Shown here: positions 29,846 through 38,288 of the stretch, piece after piece
Layout of the letters: each line of letters begins with the position of its first letter
Position numbering within the stretch: position 1 is the stretch's first letter
Source: Pseudalkalibacillus salsuginis
GTDB lineage: Bacteria > Bacillota > Bacilli > Bacillales > Fictibacillaceae
DNA length: 64,000 bases
Assembly: GCF_021646685.1 (NCBI RefSeq)
Contig: NZ_JAKJHW010000001.1
Location: 620,001 to 684,000 of the forward strand
Direction of reading: 5' to 3'
Program-made: the position numbers and the translations under genes
Notes under the pieces: generated by a model
What the model was told of the DNA's origin: nothing
The model's database searches: none
The model's input: only the letters and a program-made list of their open reading frames with translations

Positions 29846-30148
29846 ATGCCCGTTTTCATCATTATCATCGTATTGTCAATAAGCCTTTATATATTCTATA
29901 AAGTCAAGGAATTTCGTGTGAAGGCTCCTTATGAGAAGAGATGGACGAAATCCAAATCTAATATAGCGCTAGGTATTTTCATTGGGGTGTTCGGGCTTAA
30001 TCGTTTATTCATCAATGAATCTACGTATGATTTGGTCATAGGCAGCGTATTTTTGATCTTAGGTTTGATCAACGTTTATATGGGTTATAAGGCTTATAAA
30101 TATTTCCTTCCGCTTGCTGTTGAGGAGAATCAACGATCTGAGTCTTAG
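29846..30148 (+). CDS. ytpI: YtpI family membrane protein
   Basis: 100 aa with three membrane helices (N-terminal FIIIIVLSISLYIFYKV, middle ALGIFIGVFGLNRLFI, C-terminal GSVFLILGLINVYMGYKAYKYF). Matches YtpI, an uncharacterised protein between nrnA and ytoI in bacilli. ATG preceded by GGAGGATTGTC. Followed by a composite terminator. Confidence 0.8.
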   Translation: MPVFIIIIVLSISLYIFYKVKEFRVKAPYEKRWTKSKSNIALGIFIGVFGLNRLFINESTYDLVIGSVFLILGLINVYMGYKAYKYFLPLAVEENQRSES

Positions 30149-30163
30149 ATTATTGCCCCCCTG

Positions 30164-30231
30164 CGGGATCTCAACGATTCAAAATAGCTTACATGTTAAA
30201 ACATGATGCCTCTTTTCGAATTGAGATCCCG
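30164..30231 (+). terminator. Composite terminator of ytpI
   Basis: Outer stem CGGGATCTCAA (30164-30174) and TTGAGATCCCG (30221-30231), 11 perfect pairs, around a 46-nt loop that contains the hairpin CATGTT-AA-AACATG. TTTTCG follows on the plus strand; there is no T-tract on the minus side. Confidence 0.7.
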
Positions 30232-30327
30232 TTTTCGCTTTGTTAAAAACCATATCAGTTTTTTGAAGGAGCAAAGATGGTTACTCACACCGGAGAGTTT
30301 TTTGAGTATTATTGTTGATTTGGCACT

Positions 30328-30390
30328 GGAATAAACGGACTTTTCGATTTATAAGCCGAATTAAACTTTTATCAGCCGTCACCATAGAAT
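30328..30390. repeat. Possible degenerate tandem repeat, about 20 bp period
   Basis: Three consecutive segments begin ATAAACGGA, ATAAGCCGA and ATCAGCCGT at 20-bp spacing. It looks like the remnant of a short tandem array in the space between ytpI and ytoI, but only three weakly similar units are visible. Confidence 0.35.
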
Positions 30391-30417
30391 CATGTGCCAA
30401 GTTCCCTTCTTTTCTAA

Positions 30418-31734
30418 TCAGAGATGGCGTTCGATAAGTTGTGCCATCATTAGCGCCTTGCCGACGATGTCCCCTTCATGGTAGATTTCAACATCTACTT
30501 TCCCATACCGTCTGCTTAGTTCAAGAATTTTTGGGCGGATAGTAATTTTACTATCGATCTGTACAGGCTTTAAAAAGTACAGTGTGATATTTTCAACGAC
30601 CAGGTCACCCTTTTTCCGCTTCCGCAATGCCCTGCTTCCAACCTCAGATACCAGTGTCGTCATTACACCGTAAGAGAGAGTCCCCAAATAGCTCGTCATC
30701 TGTGGAGTGATTTCACAGGTGAAGAATACATCCTGTTCGTTTTCATTATCTTGAACATGGCTTGTTATCAGATCATCGAAGGTTTCACCGACCTGTGGCT
30801 GTTTTTGAATCATTTGTAGAGCCTTCAACACATCTTGTCTGCTGATGATCCCCTGCAGTGTTTGATGTGAACCGATGACAGGTAAAAGCTCAATACCCTC
30901 CCAAATCATCATATGAGCTGCGTTGGCAACCGATGTAGTACCACTGACAGTGATTGGATTTTTGGTCATCACTTTCTCGATTGTCAATTCGTTGTCCTTC
31001 CCTATAATGTCTTTGGAAGTGACGACCCCAACAATGCGCTTTTTCCTGTCCACAACAGGATAACGGCTATGATTGGTCTCCTTGTTCAACTCGTACCATT
31101 TAGAGACCTTCTCTTCGTTCACCAGATAATTCGTTTGTTCGATTGGGATCGTTATGTCACTGACAAGGACGATTTCCTTTTTGATCAGCTGGTCATAAAT
31201 GGCCCGGTTGATCATTGCAGCCACGGTAAACGTATCATAACTCGTCGAAATGACTGGAAGTTCCAAATCGTCTGCCAGCTTCGTCACCGTCTCATCGGTA
31301 TCAAAGCCACCTGTTATAAGGACCGCTGCCCCCGCTTTTAATCCAAGTGCATGTGCTTTTGTCCTGTTTCCAACGATCAATAGGCTATCCGGATCCACAT
31401 AACGCATCATCGCCTCAAGCTTCATAGCACCAATGACGAACTTGTTAAGAGTCTTATGCAGTCCTTTTTTCCCACCAAGAACTTGTCCATCAACAATATT
31501 GACAACCTCTGCAAATGTAAGTTTTTCGATGTTATCTTTACGTTTTTTTTCGATACGGATCGTTCCTACACGCTCAATCGTGCTGACTGTCCCTTGGTTT
31601 TCTGCATCTTTTATAGCTCTATAGGCAGTACCTTCACTAACGGAAAGAGCTTTTGCAATTTGTCTTACAGATATTTTACTTCCGATTTCCAATGTTTCGA
31701 TATACGTTAATATTTGTTCATGTTTTGTAGCCAT
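30418..31734 (-). CDS. ytoI: CBS-DRTGG-hotdog regulatory protein YtoI
   Basis: 438 aa. Order of domains: N-terminal winged helix (about 1-70, SVRQIAKALSVSEGTAYRAIKDAENQG region), DRTGG domain (about 75-185), a CBS pair (about 190-310, with TKDIIGKDNELTIEKVM and SRQDVL) and a C-terminal hot-dog/thioesterase-like domain. The combination suggests a DNA-binding sensor of adenine nucleotides and perhaps acyl-CoA. In B. subtilis ytoI lies between ytpI and ytnP; function not established. Start set at the ATG at 31734; no strong ribosome binding site is visible. Confidence 0.85.
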   Translation of the reverse strand: MATKHEQILTYIETLEIGSKISVRQIAKALSVSEGTAYRAIKDAENQGTVSTIERVGTIRIEKKRKDNIEKLTFAEVVNIVDGQVLGGKKGLHKTLNKFVIGAMKLEAMMRYVDPDSLLIVGNRTKAHALGLKAGAAVLITGGFDTDETVTKLADDLELPVISTSYDTFTVAAMINRAIYDQLIKKEIVLVSDITIPIEQTNYLVNEEKVSKWYELNKETNHSRYPVVDRKKRIVGVVTSKDIIGKDNELTIEKVMTKNPITVSGTTSVANAAHMMIWEGIELLPVIGSHQTLQGIISRQDVLKALQMIQKQPQVGETFDDLITSHVQDNENEQDVFFTCEITPQMTSYLGTLSYGVMTTLVSEVGSRALRKRKKGDLVVENITLYFLKPVQIDSKITIRPKILELSRRYGKVDVEIYHEGDIVGKALMMAQLIERHL

Positions 31735-31810
31735 CTTTTCACCAAGCTTTCTAAAAACCATCTACCAAATTGCTAAGTCTTTCCTATTATACTAAGGGTG
31801 ACCCATTACA

Positions 31811-32056
31811 TCAATGTTGTCTGATTCTCTTCCGTTCTTTTGCTGCACGTTTAAGAGATGTGCTTTCGGTGGATTGTTGTGGATATCTTTTGTAAAGCAA
31901 CGCTGAAAAATTCCCACCGATCACAAGCAGCGCAAAGAATAACCAGATAGCCGAAAACCATCCACCTGATCCTGTCCCGATTTCAGGCAGATAGGGAACA
32001 GCAAAATATACAAGCGCCAGGGCAGCTAGCAAGGATAAAATCAGTCTGTTTTTCAT
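31811..32056 (-). CDS. Small two-helix membrane protein
   Basis: 81 aa from the ATG at 32056, which follows AAAGGAGAATGACTTA; the frame is open 16 codons further. Two membrane helices (RLILSLLAALALVYFAVPYLP and AIWLFFALLVIGGNFSALLY) are followed by a strongly basic tail (KRAAKERKRIRQH). Not recognised. Lies between ytoI and ytkL, reading in the same direction. Confidence 0.65.
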   Translation of the reverse strand: MKNRLILSLLAALALVYFAVPYLPEIGTGSGGWFSAIWLFFALLVIGGNFSALLYKRYPQQSTESTSLKRAAKERKRIRQH

Positions 32057-32143
32057 TAAGTCATTCTCCTTTCCATTTGCATAGGGGATGTCCCTTTTTA
32101 TCAAATGTATGCAAATACCCTCTTGGAAAGAAGAATGAGCTCG

Positions 32144-32824
32144 TTAAAGTTCGATGGATTCTCCAGATTTCAATGCTCGTCCTTTTTTGCCTTCCAGCTC
32201 ATTTACAAATGCTTCAGGATCCTGTTCAATTACTGGAAACGTATTGTAATGGATCGGTACGACATAATTTGCTTTCAACCAGCTTGCAGCGATCGAAGCA
32301 TCTTCTGGCCCCATCGTAAAGTTATCACCGATTGGCAGGAAAGCGAGGTTGATATAGTTCTGGTCACCAATCAATTTCATATCGGAAAACAATGCTGTAT
32401 CACCTGCATGGTATACTGTTTTGTCCTCAGCTGTAAATAGGATCCCTGCGGGCATCCCTGTGTAAACGACAGTTCCATCCTCTTCCGCATAGCTCGAACC
32501 ATGGAAAGCCTGGGTCAACTTCACTTTTCCGAAATCAAACTGGTATGCACCACCGATATGCATTGCATGGGCCTCTACACCTTTAGAACCTAGGTAATTT
32601 GCTAATTCAAATGGTGCGACGACCAAAGCATCGTTCCTTTTCGCAATGTCGATGGTATCTCCTACATGGTCGTTGTGACCATGGGAAAGTAAAATTACAT
32701 CTGCTTTTACATCCTCTGCTTTAATGTGACATTGTTCATTTCCTGTGATGAAGGGATCAATCCAAATTGATTTTCCATTTGTTTCGATAGCGACTACTGA
32801 ATGGCCATAGTACGTTACTTTCAT
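32144..32824 (-). CDS. ytkL: Metal-dependent hydrolase YtkL (UPF0173)
   Basis: 226 aa, metallo-beta-lactamase fold of the UPF0173 group. Motif [10 protein letters not shown] supplies HxHxDH; further ligands are in [19 protein letters not shown] and VPIHYNTF. Such proteins are close to the ribonuclease Z and lactonase branches but their substrate is unknown. ATG preceded by GGAGAGATCTTGA. Reading frame and length match B. subtilis YtkL (227 aa). Confidence 0.88.
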   Translation of the reverse strand: MKVTYYGHSVVAIETNGKSIWIDPFITGNEQCHIKAEDVKADVILLSHGHNDHVGDTIDIAKRNDALVVAPFELANYLGSKGVEAHAMHIGGAYQFDFGKVKLTQAFHGSSYAEEDGTVVYTGMPAGILFTAEDKTVYHAGDTALFSDMKLIGDQNYINLAFLPIGDNFTMGPEDASIAASWLKANYVVPIHYNTFPVIEQDPEAFVNELEGKKGRALKSGESIEL

Positions 32825-32993
32825 TCAAGATCTCTCCTCTTTCAAATTTAGTTTCTGTGTATTTCCTTCTTTTAAAGTATTTCCGTTTCCTTCTGGCAGT
32901 AGAAACAAAACACAAGATACATACCATCCTTGTACCCGTCTCACCCTTCATTTTACACATGAGGTCCGAATTTAAAAAATGATTTGGATTTAT

Positions 32994-33219
32994 AAAGAAA
33001 AGCGCAAGCGCCCTGGTCAGCCACGCAGGCCACTGGAAGTTAGACGAGGAGGCTTAACCAAACAAAGTTCGGTTCTGGGTGGGTAAACCCTTCGACCTAA
33101 ATCAATGTGTCGCCGCCGTAGAAGAAAGACTGAGCCTTAGTTACACACTTATACTTAGTTCGTAAACTTTTCTGCTGTTCCGGTTAGCTACTTCGCTAAA
33201 AAGTTATACGTTCTTAACG
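32994..33219 (+). repeat. Dispersed repeat, A left half fused to module B (copy 5)
   Basis: 32994-33120 is the left half of module A (AAAGAAAAGCGCAAGCGCCC, central GTTCGGTTC hairpin, CGCCGCCGTAG). From about 33128 it continues as module B (GACTGAGCCTTAGTTACAC... to TTATACGTTCTTAACG). The right half of A, including the 3' arm of the basal stem, is absent. It abuts the T-tract of the ald terminator and occupies most of the 447 bp between ytkL and ald. Confidence 0.85.
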
Positions 33220-33255
33220 TGAAAAAAAGAGACTAGCCACCTGCAGGCCAGTCTC
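33220..33255 (-). terminator. ald terminator
   Basis: GAGACTAGCC (33229-33238) pairs with GGCCAGTCTC (33246-33255) with one mismatch; seven T follow on the minus strand. Confidence 0.85.
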
Positions 33256-33271
33256 GATGTTCATTAAACAT

Positions 33272-34396
33272 TCATATTTTATTTGAGAGCATCTCTTTAA
33301 CATCATTGTACTCTAAACCATGAGCCTCAGAAACTGCTTCATAAGTCACGTATCCATCAAGTGTGTTGATGCCTTTAAGGAGTGCATCATTATTACTGCA
33401 AGCCTTGACGTAACCTTTATTGGCAATTTCCAAAGCATAAGGGACGGTGACATTTGTCAAAGCAATCGTAGAGGTTCGTGGAACCGCACCTGGCATGTTT
33501 GCAACAGCATAATGGACTACTCCGTGCTTTTCATACGTTGGGTTATCATGGGTTGTAATTCGATCGGTCGTTTCAAAAATTCCTCCCTGGTCGATTGCAA
33601 CATCAACGAGAACAGATCCTATTCTCATTTTCTGGATCATTTCCTCAGTGACAAGCTTAGGCGCTTTTGCGCCAGGAATCAGTACAGCACCGATAACAAG
33701 GTCAGAATCTACTACTGCTTCGGCAATATTCAGTGGATTGGACATTAACGTATTGATATCGGAACCGAAAATATCATCCAACTGGCGGAGCCTCTCTGGG
33801 TTCAAGTCGATGACCGTCACACTTGCACCCAAACCAACAGCGATTTTTGCTGCATTTGTACCTGCTACACCACCGCCGATAACTGTAACTTTGCCCCTAC
33901 GTACTCCAGGAACGCCTCCGAGCAGAATTCCCCTTCCTCCATGAGGTTTTTCAAGGAATGATGCACCGATTTGTGTCGCCATTCTGCCTGCTACCTCACT
34001 CATAGGTGTCAACAATGGAAGGCTGCGATTAGGAAGCTGCACTGTTTCGTAAGCAATACCAATAACTTTATTTTCGATCAGCGCTTTTGTCAATTCTGAT
34101 TCTGCCGCCAAATGTAAATATGTAAACAAAATTAGTCCTTCGCGGAAATATTGGTATTCTTCCTGTAAAGGTTCTTTCACCTTCATGACCATTTCCGTGC
34201 TCCAAGCTTCTGCTGCAGAATCCACGATCTCCGCGCCGGCTTCTTGGTATTGTTCATTCGTAAACCCTGATCCAAGACCAGCATCTCTTTCAATAAAAAC
34301 CTTATGTCCTGATGATTTCAGATTAACTACACCAGCAGGCGTCATTGCGATACGATTTTCATTATTTTTAATTTCTCTTGGTACACCAATACGCAT
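33272..34396 (-). CDS. ald: Alanine dehydrogenase
   Basis: 374 aa. Reversible NAD-dependent deamination of L-alanine to pyruvate and ammonia; used for alanine catabolism and during sporulation in B. subtilis. N-terminal [13 protein letters not shown], catalytic His in [10 protein letters not shown], the nucleotide fold [17 protein letters not shown] and the C-terminal [14 protein letters not shown] region are intact. ATG behind AGGAGGTCGTAAAA. Monocistronic: its own terminator lies downstream and an open intergenic region upstream. Confidence 0.96.
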   Translation of the reverse strand: MRIGVPREIKNNENRIAMTPAGVVNLKSSGHKVFIERDAGLGSGFTNEQYQEAGAEIVDSAAEAWSTEMVMKVKEPLQEEYQYFREGLILFTYLHLAAESELTKALIENKVIGIAYETVQLPNRSLPLLTPMSEVAGRMATQIGASFLEKPHGGRGILLGGVPGVRRGKVTVIGGGVAGTNAAKIAVGLGASVTVIDLNPERLRQLDDIFGSDINTLMSNPLNIAEAVVDSDLVIGAVLIPGAKAPKLVTEEMIQKMRIGSVLVDVAIDQGGIFETTDRITTHDNPTYEKHGVVHYAVANMPGAVPRTSTIALTNVTVPYALEIANKGYVKACSNNDALLKGINTLDGYVTYEAVSEAHGLEYNDVKEMLSNKI

Positions 34397-34735
34397 TTTT
34401 ACGACCTCCTAAATCAACAAATCTTCAATAACTACTGTGTCCTCGTTCCAGTCCAAATTGACTGCCATTTAAAGATAACACCAATTGACAAAAAGAAAAA
34501 GTGAAAAATCGTGGTGTACACTGGAATGAGCGTATTCTTCACACCTTTCCATACGTTTCCATCATAACATAAAACACAAATGAAGATAGCCTATAATCAT
34601 AAGGTTTGTTTTATCGGATCATTTTATTTATTTTTTTGTCTTTGTTGAGTCGTAATGTTAATTTTCCAACAAATTCGAGAACTTTTTTAAAGACCCCTTC
34701 TTTTCAGATGCTTTAGAAGAGGTCTTCACTGGACC
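34397..34735. other. Intergenic region upstream of ald, with terminator of a small gene
   Basis: Holds the ald promoter region and, at 34687-34726, a hairpin (AAGACC-CTTCT with AGAAG-GGTCTT, minus strand, weak T-tract) that may end the small gene at 34736-34906. A GTGTACAC palindrome lies at about 34513-34520; its meaning is unknown. No ORF was seen. Confidence 0.45.
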
Positions 34736-34906
34736 TTATCTCAATTGATTCTGGCTTTCATCCTCTTCGTGAGGTGTATCAATATGATTCGGTCCTGCTT
34801 GACCTACAACACCGCTTTGATAGGACTGCATGATTTGATCTTGAACTTCCATTTCACCTTCTTTTTCAAATTGATATTTTCTATTTTTATCAGTTTTTTT
34901 CTCCAT
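34736..34906 (-). CDS. Small hydrophilic protein, 56 aa
   Basis: An ORF of 56 codons starting at ATG 34906, ten nt after GGAGG within GAAGGAGGCGCAG, and ending at TAA 34736. It is rich in Glu, Gln, Lys and Asp (begins MEKKTDKNRKYQFEKEG, ends EEDESQNQLR) with no hydrophobic segment and no Cys. The strong ribosome binding site, the compositional coherence and a downstream hairpin argue that it is a real gene. I do not recognise the family; small hydrophilic proteins of this type are often sporulation products, but that is only a guess. Confidence 0.6.
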   Translation of the reverse strand: MEKKTDKNRKYQFEKEGEMEVQDQIMQSYQSGVVGQAGPNHIDTPHEEDESQNQLR

Positions 34907-35059
34907 GATAATCTGCGCCTCCTTCTCCTATGGTTTCATTTTTAGTATGTGAAGAAGACCAACTCGTTATTTAAACCAATAAGAGCCAAAGCCACGTCAT
35001 ATGGATAGCAGAAATCCCCCATTTTATGTACAATGTGTGTTAGTAGGGGGAATGGATCG

Positions 35060-35374
35060 ATGACCTATACATTTACAAATAATGAGCGCTTAGGGATTAA
35101 GCTTCCGTTATTAGAGCAATCATGGAATAACTATACAAAAGAAACTCAGGAATCGATATTAGCAGAATGGGAAACGATTCGAGGAAAAATTCCAGATCGG
35201 ATCAAGGATTTAGAAAATGAAATCAACGACAGGCAAAGCCAACTCTATCAAGAAGAAGACTTCGAACGATCATGTAAGTTGAATTCGGAAATCTCTGAGT
35301 TAGCCTCCATCATCAATGATTTGTGGATCTGGTACAGGACGAACAACCACATCACCAGCAAAGTCCCTTATTGA
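35060..35374 (+). CDS. Hypothetical protein with a UVR-like helical hairpin
   Basis: 104 aa from the ATG at 35060, eight nt after GGGGGA. Middle and C-terminal parts are helical and charged. EEDFERSCKLNSEISEL (about 75-91) resembles the UVR motif shared by UvrB, UvrC and McsA/ClpC, followed by LASIINDLWIWYR. No cysteines apart from one in that motif. It lies alone between divergent/convergent neighbours with its own terminator. Function not known; a protein-binding helical hairpin is a plausible reading. Confidence 0.65.
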   Translation: MTYTFTNNERLGIKLPLLEQSWNNYTKETQESILAEWETIRGKIPDRIKDLENEINDRQSQLYQEEDFERSCKLNSEISELASIINDLWIWYRTNNHITSKVPY

Positions 35375-35382
35375 TATTTGTT

Positions 35383-35410
35383 AAAAACTCATCTAAAAAT
35401 GAGTTTTTTC
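35383..35410 (+). terminator. Terminator of the 104-aa gene
   Basis: AACTCAT and ATGAGTT (35386-35392, 35399-35405) form the stem; TTTTTTC follows on the plus strand and AAAAA precedes it. Confidence 0.8.
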
Positions 35411-35418
35411 TTTTGGGT

Positions 35419-35449
35419 AAAAATAAAAGATGACTCAATAAGCCATCTT
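35419..35449 (-). terminator. moaB terminator
   Basis: On the minus strand AAGATG pairs with CATCTT around an 11-nt loop, followed by TTATTTTTA, just past the moaB stop. Confidence 0.6.
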
Positions 35450-35452
35450 CTC

Positions 35453-35965
35453 TTACAAATCTTTTTTGATTTCACGTATGACATGATTGATTTCTGGGAG
35501 GATCAATTTATTCATGGCTAGCTTTACCGCACCGGTCGACCCTGGTACCGAAAAAACCGCTGTATCGTTATAGACCCCAGCAATAGCTCTGCTTAGTATT
35601 GCTGCTGGACCGATATCCTCTGTATAACTCAACATCCTGAAAAGCTCTCCAAACCCTGGAATCTCCTTATCCAATAACTCCGATACTACCTCTACAGAAA
35701 CATCCCGCTTAGCAATGCCTGTCCCGCCATTCATGATGATCGCGTCTGTTCCTGAATCACTTGCCCCGCTCCTTAAAATCTCATGAAGAACCATCGACTC
35801 ATCTTTTACGATTTTATATGAAGAGACCTTATGACCGTTATCCTCAAGTGCACCTAAAATATACTTTCCGCTCTTGTCCGTTTCCTTTGTTCGTGTATCA
35901 CTGACTGTAATGACCATGACACGAACATAGTCTGGGGCTTCCTGTTTGTGTTCTTCTACACTCAT
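35453..35965 (-). CDS. moaB: Molybdopterin adenylyltransferase-like protein MoaB
   Basis: 170 aa. MoaB/MogA fold: VMVITVSDTRTKETDKSG, IIMNGGTGIAKRDVSVEVV (the GGTG motif) and AIAGVYNDTAVFSVPGSTGAVKLAMNKLI. Family members adenylylate molybdopterin before metal insertion. No other molybdenum cofactor gene is in the window, as in B. subtilis where moaB is likewise solitary near ackA. The ATG at 35965 lies 7 nt after AAGGAGG; the adjacent ATG at 35968 lies 4 nt after it. Confidence 0.9.
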   Translation of the reverse strand: MSVEEHKQEAPDYVRVMVITVSDTRTKETDKSGKYILGALEDNGHKVSSYKIVKDESMVLHEILRSGASDSGTDAIIMNGGTGIAKRDVSVEVVSELLDKEIPGFGELFRMLSYTEDIGPAAILSRAIAGVYNDTAVFSVPGSTGAVKLAMNKLILPEINHVIREIKKDL

Positions 35966-35977
35966 CATATATCCTCC

Positions 35978-36814
35978 TTAGCCATGCTTTTCTAAGAGCC
36001 AACGTTTCTGATAGAACTGGTTTGCAAAATCAGTGATCTGTCTTGAAAGTTGATAATTAGCTGTTGCTCCATATACCATCCCCATCAATGGAATCCCTTG
36101 GATCAGACGTTTTCGGAGCATGAAAAGAACCATTCCTTTACCGACAAGACCTACCAAGTGCCGCATCCATTGACTGTCGGCGACCAGCTCGTCTGACTCG
36201 AATAAGTATGGATTGATATCCTGTTCCAAAACCTCGCTCATCAACTGTTCCCATCCTTGAAGCTGATGTTGCTTCGGCAATGTAGCCGCATGAAACAATT
36301 TCAGAGACAACATGGTTTCATAAGGTTGGTTGATCGAATATCCGTATGAAAGGGCAAGTACTTGGATCGATCTCAAGTGTGCGGCAATGCTTGCAGGGAT
36401 ATCAATTCCTAGAAACAAAATCCCTCCTCCCCCTGATAAACCGCCTTGTGCAAAAGAAAGGAGTCTATGTTTCGCTACTTGATGCTGTGCTATGTATCTA
36501 AGCTGCTCAATCCGGCAATCCTGGACATCTTCCCATACCTCTACATCTTTGTTCATTGATTGAGCTGAAAGCAGCACCCGCTGTTTTGTATCTTGTTGGA
36601 ATTGTGAATTCAGAATGATCGAATGCAGATGGAAAAGCAGATTGTCGATCGTTTGAAGTGCTTTCTCCCTAATCTTTGGAGAAATCCTGTTGAAGACATC
36701 CTCGAATGTTTTTTCGTACGCTCTGTTGAAGTCAGTCGGAACATAGGTAAAATATTCTTGCTCCCATTTTTCAATGGAAGACCATACTTGCTTTTCATTT
36801 TGAGACCATTCCAT
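35978..36814 (-). CDS. EcsC family protein
   Basis: 278 aa. Contains the EcsC features: RLLSFAQGGLSGGGGILFLGIDIPASIAAHLRSIQVLALSYGYS region (glycine-rich, amphipathic) in the middle and a C-terminal hydrophobic stretch (GLVGKGMVLFMLRKRLIQGIPLMGMVYG). EcsC is encoded beside the EcsAB ABC transporter in B. subtilis, but no transporter gene is near here, so a role in export is not supported. Start at the ATG at 36814 after GGAGGTGTACGT. 12 bp upstream of moaB and probably co-transcribed. Confidence 0.8.
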   Translation of the reverse strand: MEWSQNEKQVWSSIEKWEQEYFTYVPTDFNRAYEKTFEDVFNRISPKIREKALQTIDNLLFHLHSIILNSQFQQDTKQRVLLSAQSMNKDVEVWEDVQDCRIEQLRYIAQHQVAKHRLLSFAQGGLSGGGGILFLGIDIPASIAAHLRSIQVLALSYGYSINQPYETMLSLKLFHAATLPKQHQLQGWEQLMSEVLEQDINPYLFESDELVADSQWMRHLVGLVGKGMVLFMLRKRLIQGIPLMGMVYGATANYQLSRQITDFANQFYQKRWLLEKHG

Positions 36815-36881
36815 ACGTACACCTCCAAGAAGCACTTTTCATTCATTATACCAAAACTAGCACGATTAAAATAATGAGCAT

Positions 36882-36915
36882 AAAAAGAACTCCACCGGAA
36901 AATCGGCGAAGTTCT
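36882..36915 (-). terminator. ackA terminator
   Basis: AGAACT/AGTTCT and CCG/CGG arms with two single mismatches, then TTTTTATG on the minus strand, 13 bp after the stop. Confidence 0.75.
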
Positions 36916-36928
36916 GTCTTTGGATTTT

Positions 36929-38116
36929 TTACTGAGCTAACCGCACTGTGTCTCTAGCAATCATCACTTCTTCGTTCGTAGGGATGATTAACACTTTTAC
37001 TGGAGAATGCGGATAATTCAAGAATGCTTCTTTTCCACGAACCTTGTTCAAGGCCGGGTCCCAATAGACACCCATGAATTCAAGGCCTCGGAGGACACGT
37101 TCACGGATGACATCACTATTTTCCCCGATACCCGCTGTGAAAATGATCGCATCGATGCCGTGCATTTTTGATGCGTAGGAGCCGATGTATTTATGGATTC
37201 GTCCTCCAAATACTTCTAGTGCTAGCTCGGCTCTTTCATTCCCTGCTTCAGCTTGTTGTTCAATATCACGTAAGTCACTTGAAAAGCCAGAAACGCCAAG
37301 GAGTCCACTTTCCTTATTCAAGACGTTCATCACTTCTTCAGCGGTTTTCCCCGTCTTTTCCATGATATAAGGAATAAGCGCAGGATCGATGTTCCCTGAA
37401 CGAGTTCCCATCGTAACTCCAGCAAGCGGCGTAAAGCCCATGGATGTATCAATGGATTTTCCTCCTTCGATCGCCGCGATACTCGCACCGTTCCCAAGAT
37501 GGCAAGAAATCAATCGCAACTGTTCAATCGGTCTTCCTAATAATTCAGCACAACGCTGGGACACATACTTATGGCTTGTCCCATGGAATCCATACTTCCG
37601 GATACCATATTCTTTGTAGTAATCATAGGGAAGGCTGTATAAATAAGATTGCTCTGGCATCGTTTGATGGAATGCTGTGTCAAAAACTGCTACGGCAGGA
37701 ACATCCGGCAGGATTTCTTTGAAAGCACGGATTCCGACGATGTTGGCAGGATTATGAAGGGGTGCAAGGTCGGATACCTCTTCAATCTCTTTGATGATAT
37801 CTTCATCAATCAGGACTGCATCGTTGAATTTTTCACCACCGTGTACGACACGATGTCCGATCCCTTCGATTTCATCATAAGACTCAATAATATGGTGAGA
37901 CTTCAGTTTATCTAACAGCATCTTCACTGCAACAGCATGATTTCCGATGTCTGTCACTTCTTTTACTTTTTCCCCATTCACTTCAATTATAAAAACACTC
38001 TCAGGAATCCCGATGCGTTCCACCAGGCCTTTTGTGATGACCTTTTCCTCCGGCATCTTCAATAATTGAAATTTCAGCGATGAACTTCCCGCATTAATGG
38101 CGAGTACCTTTCGCAT
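36929..38116 (-). CDS. ackA: Acetate kinase
   Basis: 395 aa. Converts acetyl phosphate and ADP to acetate and ATP in overflow metabolism. ASKHA signatures: [15 protein letters not shown] at the N-terminus, [43 protein letters not shown] and FTAGIGENS. The frame is open for 46 more codons upstream, but the conserved start is the ATG at 38116, behind GAAGGAGTTGTCG. In B. subtilis CcpA activates ackA through a cre site; I did not find a clear one in the 170 bp upstream. The ytxK-like gene lies upstream. Confidence 0.96.
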   Translation of the reverse strand: MRKVLAINAGSSSLKFQLLKMPEEKVITKGLVERIGIPESVFIIEVNGEKVKEVTDIGNHAVAVKMLLDKLKSHHIIESYDEIEGIGHRVVHGGEKFNDAVLIDEDIIKEIEEVSDLAPLHNPANIVGIRAFKEILPDVPAVAVFDTAFHQTMPEQSYLYSLPYDYYKEYGIRKYGFHGTSHKYVSQRCAELLGRPIEQLRLISCHLGNGASIAAIEGGKSIDTSMGFTPLAGVTMGTRSGNIDPALIPYIMEKTGKTAEEVMNVLNKESGLLGVSGFSSDLRDIEQQAEAGNERAELALEVFGGRIHKYIGSYASKMHGIDAIIFTAGIGENSDVIRERVLRGLEFMGVYWDPALNKVRGKEAFLNYPHSPVKVLIIPTNEEVMIARDTVRLAQ

Positions 38117-38288
38117 ATATCGACAACTCCTTCGTTGTTCAAGTTCATTTACCACAAAACCAATTACCATTAAACCACCGGTCCAGAGTTCATGCAAGGA
38201 AGAAAAGCGGTTTCCGTCAATATTTGTTATTTTCAGATTTGAATCCGATTTCACTCAGCTCATCCGGAACTTCCTTTGTAAGTTTAAG

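Noticed and set aside
33120-33130. Frameshifted gene in the ytkL-ald gap
   Set aside because: No frame of this region shows a conserved protein; it is fully explained by the A/B repeat and terminator.
35453-36814. Molybdenum cofactor cluster or Ecs transport operon
   Set aside because: moaB is the only molybdenum cofactor gene and no ABC transporter genes flank the EcsC-like gene.
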